Origin: Zygnema cylindricum
Lineage: Eukaryota > Streptophyta > Zygnematophyceae > Zygnematales > Zygnemataceae
DNA: 64,000 bases
Reading direction: 5' to 3'
Assembly (NCBI GenBank): GCA_037447655.1
Contig: JBBHKE010000655.1
Location: 246,568 to 310,567 of the forward strand
In this document: positions 33,880 through 45,480 of the stretch, in pieces
Layout of the letters: every line of letters starts with the position of its first letter
How positions within the stretch are numbered: position 1 is the first letter of the stretch
Program-made: the position numbers and the translations under genes
Notes under the pieces: model-generated
What the model saw: the letters and a program-made list of their open reading frames with translations, nothing else
What the model was told of the DNA's origin: nothing
The model's database searches: none

Positions 33880-36567
33880 TGGGAGATGACGAGGGTCAAT
33901 TTCGTGGCCTTCATTTGAATGAGAGGTATCCCGATTTAGCCCTCAGCCTACATTGGATGCCACAATGTTTTTTTTTTTCTTTTATCATACAAGTGTGAAT
34001 TTCATATTTATCCACCTTTTTTCCACTGAATGCATATAAAATCGTCTTTTAGTCATACATTTGGTAATGGTGATGTCGGCATTGTGTTTGATAATCCTCA
34101 TTCTCGACTTAACGACGAGACAGGGTCGTCGCTCGGTCGTCGATGAAGTGAGGATTTCTCATCGGTTGTCGGCAGTTTACTACATAACAACGGTGATTGT
34201 AAAAAAAAAAATTTGCAGATATAACGATGAGTTTTTGTCGTCGCTGAATATGCGACAACAATTTTTCGTCGGTGAATATTGTCGTTTCTTTTTAGAGTCG
34301 TTTTAATCTGTTATACGACTTTCCATTAAAGAAACTCATCAATTCTTTTGACATTGTTTATTATTTACACGGTACCAAAAGGTCAACCGATGGTGGGTAG
34401 AGAGGAGGTCAACGCTTGACGGAATACAAGAGACAACCCGAACGTTTTCTACTTCTAGTTTTGGGACAAGATCGGTGGCTGTTACCAAGGCTTTGCCGGG
34501 ACGAGGAAGGAAGGAAGTTGCTTGGGTGACTGTTATACACGAGGAGTTGCTTTCGGATTTTGAACGTTTTTAGAAAGCGCGTATGAAGATGTCCACCTCA
34601 ATTCTCGGGGACATCGCTAGGGACATAATAAGAGAAAGGAGGAAGGAGTATGGCCCGGAATGGTTCAACAATGACGGTAGCGAAATACATCCAATCATCA
34701 ATAAAAGGTGGGTGCAAAGGTGTCAAGAGAAACACAACATCGTTGTGCGTGCGCAAAAGGGGAAACTACAATGTAGTCACGAGAAAGAGGAATACATTGA
34801 GCGTACCGTAGCCTTCCACATGGGCGTTCTGAAGCGGGGGTTTGAATCCGGTGAGTCTCTTTCCATTACGGATAATGTATAAAGATGTATCTTTTTTTTA
34901 TTGTGTTTTATTTTCGTTGTATTCCCTAATTGACGACATATACTAAAAAAAATTAAGTTTGTCTCGGTTTGGCGGCGCATGTATACCATGAATTTTCAAC
35001 AAAGACCTCATGGAAAACATGGATGAAACTCACATGATCACCAACACCGATAATGGAAAGACTTTGGGGTTTCGAGGGGATGATGTGGTAAAATAAGCCG
35101 ACGTCGCCGGAGGAGGTGAATCCATGACTCTCATGGTGCGAATCAGTGGAGGGGTGAACCCTCGTATCGAGAACCCGATGATAACTTTTGCAAATCGTGG
35201 CTGAAATTACTGGATACAAGGTTTACCGGACAACGTCTCGGGTGTGTTTTATCTTCCTCATTTAATGTTTTCAATTTTTTTTTTATGTCTTTTAGTTTTT
35301 GATGAATTTTTCTCTATTTCTCTCCATCTATGTTTTTTGGTTTCAATTTCTAATCTATATCTCGCTACCTTGTCCTCTTATACCTCCTCCCCCCTTATCC
35401 TATTACAAAATAAGGAATTTTAGGATATTTAATTTTCTAACTTATGTTACCTCAAACAATGACACCTATTTTAAGCTACCTTATGGTTCACGTAACTTGC
35501 TTTTCTCTATTGCAAATGGAAGCAAACAATACAAAATGTTAACTTTTTTCCTTTTTTTGTGTATTATATATCCGTGCAGGCGTTTGTTACCGGACCGGTC
35601 CGAAGGGGTGGAATGATAAAACGGTGTTCCCACAGTGGGTCAAAGAGGCAAGGTCTTACCAAGGGGATCGAGATGGACAACAATTTTTTTTATTTTTGGA
35701 CAACTACGGTGGTCACAACACGTCCGACGAGTTGGAGCGACTTCTAGAGCCCAAAACACCGTGTTAAACTATTTTCCACCTAATGCAACGCATCTTGTTC
35801 AACCGGCCGACTCTTTCGTGATTTCCAAAATCAAGGACGTGTGGGGTCGCATTTGGGACAGTTGGAAGGCGAAAGGAATTGAGAACGGTCAATGGGCTAA
35901 ACCTTCTAGCCTTAGATGGTCCGGGAAATTGGTTGGACCCGGTAAAGATTTTTTTTTTTAATTGGCAAGGGACTCAATCCGAGAGGTCAATGCGATGAGA
36001 GACAAAAACGGTATGAGTTATGCGAGGAAAGCAATGATTCAATGTGGCTTGTCTCTATGCGATGGAAAATGGGAAGAAGACATGCTCACACAACAATTGC
36101 GAGGCATAATCAGCAAATATCGCAACCACTTCGAAGGTGAAGTTGTGGAACCTCCTTGCCCGAGGGCAAGGGAATTCCTCCAAAATATTGAAGATGCCGA
36201 CAGTCAGCAAGATAGCATTTTCAATGAGCGAGGGATGAGCGGCAATGAGTATTAGAGATATTCCATAATTGCCTATTGTTCTTTTGTTTTTATATATTAG
36301 TTTGGGAATGGTAGTTTAATTATAGAGTGGGAAACGCGGTTTAACTTGTGCCAGATTAATGTAGTCAATTAATGTAGTCCAGTATTCATTGACTTCATAG
36401 GATAAAATAGATTCCGTATGTGTGTATGGGTTTTTTATGGGATAATACAATTTTGGTTTTTTTTAAGTTCTCGTGTCTTGTGTATCATGGAATTTGATGT
36501 ATTTTTATAAATTCATATGTATTTACCTTCAGATGTTGTTAATGTGGTGTTCAAATTTTGAGTGTGC

Positions 36568-36815
36568 TTCTAATATGAACTCATATTTTGTTGTAATGTA
36601 CATCCAACCCTAATCAGCGACGACTATGCTTCGTCGATTGTTCAACTTCTAATATGAACTCATATATTTTGTTGCAATATACATCCTTCCCTATTCAGCA
36701 ACGACTATGCTTCGTCGTTTGTTTGACTTCTAATAAGAACTCATGTATTTTGTTGCGATGTTCATCCTACTCTAATCAGCGACGACTATTCTTTGTCGTT
36801 TGTTCATCAACCTTC
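36568..36815. repeat. Three tandem units of about 78 bases downstream of the transposase
   Basis: Units contain CTTCTAATATGAACTCATAT and a CGACGACTATGCTTCGTCG hairpin. A second pair of about 75-base units with GTCGCTA...AAATCCAG lies at 36960-37090. Likely right-end structure of the transposon. Confidence 0.75.
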
Positions 36816-37099
36816 TCGGTAATTGACAAATTGTTAGTTTCATAAACAGCATATACATCGCACAAAGTAATGGTTGCCCTTTCAACGACGAGAACTTGTC
36901 ATAGCAGGACAGAAATTCATCGGCGAGAAAATTTTCATACCATATCCGACAAAGCAGAGGGTGCGTCGTCGCTAAATGAAAATCCAGGGACGAAACAGCT
37001 TCATCATCATCTCGGAGAGTTAAAAGGGTGTTTTGTCGCTAGACGGAAATCCAGCGACAAAACAATTTTCTCATCATCTCCGAAAAAATAGTGAGTTTA

Positions 37100-37493
37100 A
37101 ACTCGGTGAATTCAAAACATAGGAGCCTTTGTTACTATGTTTTTGTCTCTTTGAATAGCGTTTCAGCGGTGTGGTTGTTTCGTCGCTGGTTCATGAAACG
37201 TCAGTTATATATTACATGGGTATTTTTATATTAAAGACCAAATATGAGATTTTTTGATATATAAAAAAAAGGCAAAAATATTAGAGAAGAACCATTAAAA
37301 CAGTGACGAAAAATCAAACCAGAGTTTTTTGGATATGAAAAGCAAAGATAAAAAAAGATACGCGGTGAGAAATAAAATAAATAAGTCATATTTGTAGCAT
37401 ATACAGATGATTCACAAACGAAAAATGCCAAGAACATATAATATATTTGGTGTCATCCATACAACATGAAAGAAATTTAAAAAACACATAGTG

Positions 37494-37590
<97 letters not shown>

Positions 37591-38690
37591 TGACACATAT
37601 AAAATCATTCATTAACAACAATGGGAGAAGAAGTACAAAATTTATATATTTTATGAAAAAATCTTTTTACAACGTTGAAGTAAAACAAAAAATTCTATAA
37701 CGCCTAGTAATCTACAATAGTCAACAAAGCTCTAAATAGTATTGAATTCTTAACGTTTTTGCCTCTACCTCGGAAATCCTCTTTAATTTTTTTTTAAAAC
37801 CTTTATATTTTACACACACTAACGAAGTATCAACGATTTGTGATAAGAAATATAGATCCATGAAAGGCTCCTCACGGTATAATCTCCATGCGCTTTTGTA
37901 CACTCGAATACTTTCAATATGATATTTTCTTCTTCCTTACGATCGTATGGGTGCTCTCCAATAAAACAGGCAGTCAAATATAAGTTCATCGTCGATGACA
38001 ATTTAAGATACACAAAAGAGACAAAGATAACGAATTAGTAGTGGGTATATCGGCTTGAGAAGTATAACGAAAAAAAAAAGGACAGAGAGAGACTAAAGGA
38101 GTATGTCATATTCGGAGATGGCAATGAAATATATGGAGACATAGCGACAGAGTGATGGTGGATGGTTAACGACTAGGGAGATAAATAAGGCGTACGGGCG
38201 AGAAGGGAGATAATATGGAAGAGGGAGCGACAAAAATTCAAGGAGGGCACGAAAAACACAAGTAGAGGGAAATGATGAATGATACATTGAAAGAGATAGA
38301 TAACATGATAGAGAGCAATGATGAGAGGGAAACAGGTGTCAAAGGAGGAGCAATTATTCAAGATGGAAGAAGGGAAAAATTAGCGACGAGGTAGTGAGGC
38401 ACGAAATAAGCGGGACACAGAACGAAAAAGAGGGTAAAAGGGGGGAAAACCGAATCAAAACGAAAACCAACGAAAGGATATGAGATAGAACGTGGGAGAG
38501 AGAGAGTGGGAAGAAGAGAGTGAGAGAGAAAAGTAAGGAAAGGGAATGGGAAAAATTGTGGGAGATGGACAATTAGTAGAGGGAGAGGTTAAGAGACAAA
38601 GAGGTTGCGAGAATGAAAGAGGAAGAATAAGGAGGCAGAGAGCGCAGGAGAGATGAATAAACATGCTGAGATGCGCACTTACCAATGATT
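37100..38690. other. Gene-free stretch with (TA)n and purine tract
   Basis: Contains (TA)n at 37502-37587 and a purine-rich tract at about 38370-38660. Open frames here are low-complexity artefacts. Confidence 0.7.
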
Positions 38691-38862
38691 TCCTAATAAT
38701 CCCGGAAAAATTTAGCGACGATGTTGGCTCGGACTTCCTCTTTGTTCCGCCATATTACAGTCTACCCTTCTATTAATGTAAACCCTAAAAAGAGGTACAG
38801 ATTACTGGATGCTGCAAGACTAAGCGAGGCGGCGGGTCGGTGATCCGCATCATGCCCAAAAA

Positions 38863-38936
38863 ATGGCGACGTCGTGTAAAAATGGATCTGCAAGATTCAA
38901 AAGCCTGCCACCGGAAAATGAGGATGTGGTTGGGAT
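38863..38936 (+). CDS. Possible first exon of an unidentified gene
   Basis: An ATG in locally GC-richer sequence opens a short frame (MATSCKNGSARFKSLPPENE, then DVVG), with a telo-box-like AAACCCTAAA about 80 bases upstream at 38781. The next sequence looks like repeat DNA and I find no continuing exon. It could be a gene start cut off by a transposon, or chance. The end coordinate is approximate. Confidence 0.25.
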
Positions 38937-39099
38937 TTATCTGACCACACAATTATTTTTTGTGTGTTGTCCGCATATGCCGTTGGTTTGTTATCACTTC
39001 TCATTTTCAATGCGCCGCGTTTTTTCAATTCTAATTTCAGTAACTTCACTCTAATATTTACACAATATGACACTAATTTGTTGTCGTTTTGTGAAACAT

Positions 39100-39708
39100 A
39101 ACCCATTTTAAAGTGAAACTTAACTCTAATAAGCGTCTATTTTGTTCAAAGGTCTGGCATTAGCATTATGTTCACCTTTGAACCTTTAATACTGTCAATA
39201 TATACACACTATTAATCTCGCAGGTTCTCAAATAGAGTTAAAAAAGCACCGTATTACAATTACCATTCCACGACTATGAACATGTGTAAGTGTGAAACAT
39301 TACGTTTACGTAACATGGGCAAATTTTAGCATGTGCACATGTTATCCATTCACAGTGTTAGATACAAAAACAAACGTCCCAAGGTATGCGAACGCCTATT
39401 TTACAAACTCGACTCCACAATTTTTCTAAAAACAACTTTGTATGCGACCGACATAAGTTAACCACAATTTCCGTACGGATTTCAGTCACCAAGTACAACG
39501 CTGTACGAACAAAATACTTTCGTACACCACAGTATTCACGAAATTAGTACGGTAAAACCATTGACGCTAATTTACAATAACCGTAATTAACGTCAAAGAT
39601 AAATAAGATTCATTAACTGTATTTCGGGTATCAATGTCAAAATTTTGGGGTGTCGATATAGCGTACATAAGGCTAATAACGATTCACGGTGTATTGTCCA
39701 AAATTGTT
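39100..39708. mobile_element. Probable non-autonomous inverted-repeat element cutting the left LTR of element A
   Basis: The right edge GGCTAATAACGATTCACGGTGTA at 39682-39704 matches MITE ends and abuts the element A LTR at TGTCCAAAATTG. The left edge is not resolved. Internal GTACG-rich sequence resembles the tails of repeat R. Confidence 0.4.
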
Positions 39709-40119
39709 GAAATCTCTTATTACGTGATCGTACTGTACGTTTCACGTAAATAGTACACTTGAGGTACGTCCAAATATTGCATCAAATGAGGTACGTCCAA
39801 ATATTGCATCAAATACACTATGATGATTGAGGTACGTCCAAATATTGCATCAAATACGCGAAGTTGATTCCGTTCTGAACACTAATAAACCAATGATTTA
39901 GATCGGGTGGTATGTATAAATCGTCCGTACATAACCATTCTATAATTTTGTATTTTGTTTGATCACTTCGCGGACATTGCGGATCCATACTAAATCTCGT
40001 ACATACCGAAACGAGATGGCCCTGAAATTGTCTAAGTCCCCTAAGCCTCTATCTCCCAATCTTTCTTACTCAAAGACTAAGGCCTTCAAAAAACAACACT
40101 CCCCTAAGACCTTAGACTG

Positions 40120-42405
40120 TGCTAATCACTTAGGCCGCATGCTTCCCTGCAGAAATTTAACTTAAACTTAGGTGATGGGGGTGCTTTGGTCAGCATATCC
40201 GGAATCATTTTCTCATCAGGTAAGTAAGTCATTTTTTTTTCAAGCACTTTGTCCCTCACAAAATGCAGGTTGACATCTATACGCTGCTCTTAAAATGATA
40301 ACTTGGATTGGACGCAATGGCAATTGCTGCCTGGTTATCACACCACAGAATTTGAGGACCGGATTGCATAAATCCTAATTCTTGAAAAAGTGACTTAACT
40401 CATAGAAGTTCCTTGACGGTCGAGCTTACAGCCATATATTCCGATTCCATTATCGATTGAGCAGTTACCTTCTGTAGTTTGCTGCTCCAGCATCATGTTA
40501 CGTTTCCGATCTGTAATATGAAGCCTGTAGTAACCGTTCGGCTAGGCATGTCGCTGTAGCTAGCATCACTTCATGTATTCAGCTTGACTTCGTTCCTATG
40601 GAGAGTAAGCTAGAGATTTCTTCTACCTGCAAGATATCTCCGAACTCTTTTTGATGCTTCCCAATCTGACTTGTTAGGGTCCCAATTTGACTTCTTAGGG
40701 CCCTAATTTGACTATTTAGGGTTTTGAAGGGTTTTGCAAGCTTCTGCACATTTTTTTCTGCTTCCCAATCTGGCTTTTTAGGGTCCCAATCTGACTTCTT
40801 AGGGTTCTAATCTGACTTTTTAGGGTTTTGTAGGGTTTTGCAAGCTTCTGCTCAACACTCCTACAGCTGCACCTATATCAGGCCTCGTGCAATTCATAAA
40901 ATAAATGAAACTCTCAACTACTTGTCTGTAAGGAATTTTAGATATAAATTCAGCCTCCCCTATCTGTAGACTGTCGTCCACAATAATTCCACGATGTATT
41001 TCTCTTCCCTCTAATTTTTGTCTGAGTTCCATGGGAGTGACACTTCCCTTTATATCCGCCATCTCAATTTTTTTTAACATGTTTCCTATTGCCTCTTTGC
41101 GGGTGAGTTTTATAGTTCTATTTTTTCCTGTCCCTTTCAACATAATTTCCTAAAATGTACTGTGCTTCCCCCAAATCCTTCATTTCAAATCGGGATTTGA
41201 GGGCTAATTTCACCTTATTGACGCTTCCAATAGTTTGACCTATGAGAAGTAAGTCATATATATAAACAGCAATAACCACAGTTCCATCATCTCCTTCCAA
41301 TATGTAAACTGTGTGATCTGAACTAATCCTAGTAAATCCTAGACTAGTTAAGAACTCATCTTTAAGCCCATAAAGTGATTTTTGTAATTTGTAGACAATA
41401 TTTTCTTTTCCCACTTCGATATATTTTTCTGGTTGTTTCATGTAGATAACCTCTTCGAGATCTCCATGTAAAAACGCCGTCTCACATCCATTTGGTGCAG
41501 CTCCATATCATCAATCGCTGCAAGAGTTAAAAGTATCTTTACCATTGGAAACCAGACAACCAGAGAGAAGGTTTCCTCAAAATTAATGTTCTCTTTCTGG
41601 TTGTAACCCTTGGCAACGAGCCAAGCTTTGTACCTTTCGATGGTATTATCCGGGTTTAATTTGACCTTAAAAACCCACTTGCTACCAATAGCTTTGCGGT
41701 TTGGAGGAAGCTCAACCATCTCCCATGTTTAGGCCTCCATTATGGATTTCATCTCCTCATTTACGGTTGAAATCCAAGGCTCTTTTTTCGGTAACCGAGA
41801 AAGCTTCTTCAATGGTGAGAGGCTCTCTTGTAGTGGTTTATACTGCATATAGACTTCTGGCTTCAATTATCCGGGTGCTCGGTGTTCTTGTTCGGTTGGT
41901 TGTTTGTCTCCCCCCAGGAAATTTTGAGGTTGCAATTGACAAATCCTTGCTCGTTTGAAGTATGTTTGACATTTTTTTTTCACCTGGGTCCTCCACCACT
42001 TGGTCCTGAGATGGTACATTAGGAGTTAGCGTGGATTGGGGAGGGGTAGCCGTTTCTTTATATAGTTTAGAATCCAGGATTACATTTTTAGTTCATTTCT
42101 TGTCTTCTCGTCATCGATCAAATTGAAGACATCAATGGATTCTGCTTCATCTTTGACCATAATGTTCCAAGCAATAACAAGTCTTTTATTGGGTAGATAT
42201 ACTCTTTACCCTTGGACTGATTATCATAACCTACTAGTATGCCTGATAAGCTTTTTGATTCCATTTTCCACTTGTATGTATTATCTAAAATAAATACTCT
42301 ACTGCCGAAAACTCTTAAGTGGTTGACATTTGGCTTGTGTTTTGTCCAAATTTCATAAGGAGTTCTTCCCCTTATAAATCGAGATTTATTTTATTTTTAA
42401 TATAT
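40120..42405 (-). pseudogene. Element A reverse transcriptase/RNase H and integrase C-terminal part
   Basis: Recognisable blocks are RGRTPYEIW and NHLRVFG (integrase end, about 42290-42370), GSKWVFKVKLN and ERYKAWLVAKGY (RT start, about 41600-41690), YKLQKSLYGLK (about 41380) and MKDLGEAQYILG (about 41165). The terminal DMLTKA block lies near 40170. The RT catalytic motif YVDD reads YIYD, losing an aspartate. Frames are broken many times. A tandem TTAGGGTCCCAATCTGACTT repeat (about 40665-40850) sits inside the region. Non-functional. Confidence 0.85.
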
Positions 42406-42418
42406 GTTGCGGAAAATT

Positions 42419-43593
42419 TGAGACCTCCATTGGTCCTCAGAGTAGGCAAGTCACAAGAAGCTTATCTAGATAGTGCCGACTCCAAGTTGATATAAACCCA
42501 AATGAATGACCCCTTGACAATCAAAAACCCATAACAACTTCACCCCTGTAAAATAAGACTTTTTGTGTGCTCAGTTCCAGCGCAGAATGCAAAGTTAGAA
42601 TATGAGTTTTGGACACATTCACCCACTTTGACTTTCCCTTAGAAATGTAGCCACCTTGGCGTGCAAAAACTTTGACCGATTACACCCCTGTGTAGCGTGG
42701 AATCCCGTGAGACCGCAACAAAAAGAATATCTGAATTTGCTCCCCTGAGTTGTAAGTAAGGAAGGGTCAAAGTTGACCTTTTGTACAAGAGCTCTCTACG
42801 AGAGAGGGTCAAATCTATCAAATTTTTCTAATTCCTATCTTTCTCTAAAACTCTATCTAGTGAAGTACGGCAACAATCATATACTGTATCGTACATAAAG
42901 GTACAGGTGCCGATTTACTTTTTGTACAACCATTGTACGACATGGCCAACAAGTCAACACGTGTAATTTTTGATTTCGTTCCTGTGATCCCCGGAGATGC
43001 CATAATCCAATGAGATTGTGCCACGTGGCAATTAATATGACGTCGACCGCAAACCCCCGAAAACCTATTCCGCGATCTCGACATGCTTCGTGGCCGTCCG
43101 ATTAAGCCGGATTACAATCGTGGCCGTCATAAATACTTACGCATTATTCGTTTCGCCTTCGAAACAAAATGCGTGGTATCCGTTTCGGATGTTCTATACG
43201 CCGTACATTACAAAATGTATCTATGTCTAAATATCACGTTAATTGAAATAGTCTACGTGTTAACATTTATATACCTATCAAACCTTAAACATCTCAGCAC
43301 CGGTCCTAGTCTATAGGCCAAAGCTAACGGCTAGATTTGGCAGACGACAGGTATCAGGATTAATTCCTTGATCTGTCAACCTACTTTTTGGTAAATATAC
43401 TAAAGCTACTCCTTGACTCTCTAGAGGGCCCAGGCAGCCATGGCTCTAGCTCCCTATCCAGCCTTCAGTGACTACAACAAGTATGGGGGCAGTGACTACA
43501 ACAAGTATGGGGGCTTGGAGAAGGGAGTTAGATGCAGCATGCCTTTGCTGTTTTCTATCCTAATACAGACCAAAAAATACTTAAATTTCAACA
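42419..43593 (-). repeat. Element B 3' LTR
   Basis: 1,175 bases. Contains a 26-base local duplication of AGTGACTACAACAAGTATGG near 43470-43510. Only scattered differences from the other LTR by eye. Confidence 0.9.
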
Positions 43594-43606
43594 CTCCCCT
43601 TATTTT

Positions 43607-44456
43607 CTAGTCTACTTTCCTTTTAACTCCTTCTAAATACATTTTTCTTTTCTTTTTCTTCTTTCTTTTCTTAGCATAGATCTTTAAGGAAATAACGTCA
43701 TATTCAAAAATGTCAGTTAGATGAGTTGAAATAAACGTTCGATCTTGTTGATCACACATTTTGTTTAGCATCCTACTTTTCATAAATCCGAACAAAGATT
43801 TTATCCACCTCATCTCTTTTACATCCACACAAAATCCATCTTTCCTCTTGCAATTCAAACAACCAACCCCATCTCCAATCTGCAACACACACCCATATGT
43901 TAACCCTTTTACAAGCACACCTTCATAGATGGCATCACTCCCATTAGTGATGTCAAAACAATTACTCCCCAAATTTATCTTTAAATCAAGAGTCCCCACT
44001 AAGTTCTCATAAAATCTACATGTTCCGAACTCATATTTTTATCCATGATAATTACCCCATTTTCTGAACTTTCCTCACTCTCTCCATTGAATTCTTTCCA
44101 CTATCACTTTCTATTTTTATTCCGAAAATATATTTCTCCTCCCCTAAACTTTTAATGAAATATTCCTCTTCTCCCCTATCCTTTAGAGCCCCATCTAGAC
44201 TTACTTCTCCCCTTAATTCGGAATTTGTTGAAGTCTCCCTTTCCGACCAGTTTTCTGTTTCAAAAATATCTATGAAAATATCCTCAATATTTTTAGCTCC
44301 CTCAAGTATCTCCATTCTTTTTACTTCCCTTATACCTCCAAAAGCGCACTGTTGCTTCCGTGGAATTTTTGTGTGCTTTTCTCTCTTCCCCATACTACTG
44401 ATGCGGAGAAGCTCTAACATATCTTCATCCTCTTCCCTTTCTCCCTCCTCATTCAC
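43607..44456 (-). pseudogene. Element B downstream frame of unknown family
   Basis: Two adjoining frames (44456-44052 and 43999-43607) follow the zinc knuckle where protease would be expected. A region of overlap or shift lies near 44000-44050. The first is Glu/Lys-rich; the second contains GSNCFDITNGSDAIYEGVLV and a CLNCKRKDGFCVDVKEM stretch with paired cysteines. No Asp-Ser/Thr-Gly protease motif, integrase or RT is seen. I do not recognise it. Confidence 0.55.
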
Positions 44457-44459
44457 ATT

Positions 44460-45468
44460 TCAACTTCTAATTTCTTCCAAACAAGGGCATTCCTCAATAT
44501 AATGACCTGGTTCCCTACAAAAGAAGCAAACCCCCTTTTTCAAAGCTCCCCTTTCTTTTCCTCTCCCTCTCTTTCCACTGAAGTTCCGATAAGGTTTACC
44601 TTTGTCTTTATTCCTCTCATCACGCTTCCGCTGATCACCACCGTTCCTCTCATCACGCTTTCGCCAATCACCACGAGCTGAATGCATTCACCCTGTCACT
44701 TCCCCTACCAAGCTCCAAAGTGCTTTCCCTCACAAGAATTATCCCCATGGTAAAGCTCTAAATCCATGAGGAGCTATCAATTGCCTGCATACGACAAATG
44801 TTGTTTTCGTATCCATCTGGGAGTTTCATGAGTAGCGTATTAATCTTTCTCTCCTCAGATTCGACATATCTCGCACTAGCAAGCTCAACATATAACGCAG
44901 CAATATCATTGCAAAACTCTATCGTGTTACCGCCTTTATAAACATAGGCCTCTATTTCTTATTTTACTAATTGTTGCCTGTGAATAGTCTCACTCTTATA
45001 AATTTGACTTAGTGTTTCCCAAATTTCGGAAGACTTAGTTATATTCAAAAGAGTGATAGCTATGGACTTAGACACATTTCTAAGTATAAGATGTTTTGCT
45101 ATAGTGTTTTTATACTCCCAAATTAACCTATCATTTTCTTCAGTTTTACTTATAACCCCTCTAAGTGAAGCTGTGGCGGAGAGCCAAGCTCCCCTCACCA
45201 TAGATGTCCCTTTATCCTTCTTCCCTTTTTCCCCTTCCATGGCAATATTTTTCCTTTCACCTTCCGTTGCATCTAAAATACGGTTAGTTTTCTGGGTAGC
45301 CCGAGATGAATCTCCGTAGTGAGTTCCTCCAAAGCTCGCTGGTGGACACCTCACTTGTCCCGAAACAATTCCCCATAAGTGCTTTTCGAAAAAAAATCCC
45401 TCCATCGTAAACTCCTAATAAGTGAAGTCTGTTCCATCGAACATAGGCACCCTAGATGGTGGGCCCAT
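44460..45468 (-). pseudogene. Element B gag
   Basis: It begins ATG at 45468 (MGPPSRVPMFDGTDFTY), then TAG at 45415-45417 where Trp is expected, and continues in frame to about 44959. A basic region rich in Arg, Gly and Asp precedes a well-formed CCHC zinc knuckle, CFFCREPGHYIEEC, near 44475-44520. The family is copia gag (UBN2-like). The stop codon and a frame change near 44700-44960 make it non-functional. Confidence 0.82.
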
Positions 45469-45472
45469 ACCC
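45457..45472 (-). other. Element B primer binding site (initiator tRNA-Met anticodon arm)
   Basis: Nine bases after the 5' LTR, the minus strand reads GGGTATGGGCCCACCA. This complements the anticodon arm of plant initiator tRNA-Met except for one missing T. Priming from an internal tRNA cut is known for Drosophila copia. The gag ATG (45468) lies inside the site. Confidence 0.7.
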
Positions 45473-45480
45473 TTAAACTC

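Larger units (their letters stand above)
31409..36255 (+). pseudogene. Decayed pogo/CENP-B-like DDE transposase in four exons
   Basis: Proposed exons are 31409-31768, 34382-34850, 35005-35241 and 35580-36255, with agreeing phases (0, 1, 1). Exon 1 has an acidic stretch, then an N-terminal helix-turn-helix-like part ending FPEDFTG, continued by VNRWWVERR in exon 2. Exon 2 carries a CENP-B/Tc5 HTH-like segment (KRWVQRCQEKHNIVVRAQKG). Exon 3 has the first acid (NMDETH) and GKTLGFRGDD. Exon 4 has the second (FLDNYGGHN) and the third region (PPNATHLVQPADSFVISKIK), typical of the DDE_1 superfamily. Breaks: TAG at 34571, TAA at 35094, TGA at 35202, a missing base near 35756, and TAA at 35959. It cannot make a full protein of about 580 residues. 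The superfamily is clear; the terminal repeats of the element are not. Confidence 0.8.

Noticed and set aside
32917-35204. Reassigned TAG/TAA codons, as in some ulvophyte algae
   Set aside because: OLA1, FCF1 and the secreted-protein gene have no in-frame stops and end in TAA; stops occur only in mobile elements, often at Trp positions.
36568-36815. Spaced direct repeats resembling a CRISPR array
   Set aside because: Units are tandem without unique spacers, in a eukaryotic transposon with introns nearby.
37386-37700. Open frames of alternating Ile and Tyr on both strands
   Set aside because: They are translations of the (TA)n microsatellite at 37502-37587.
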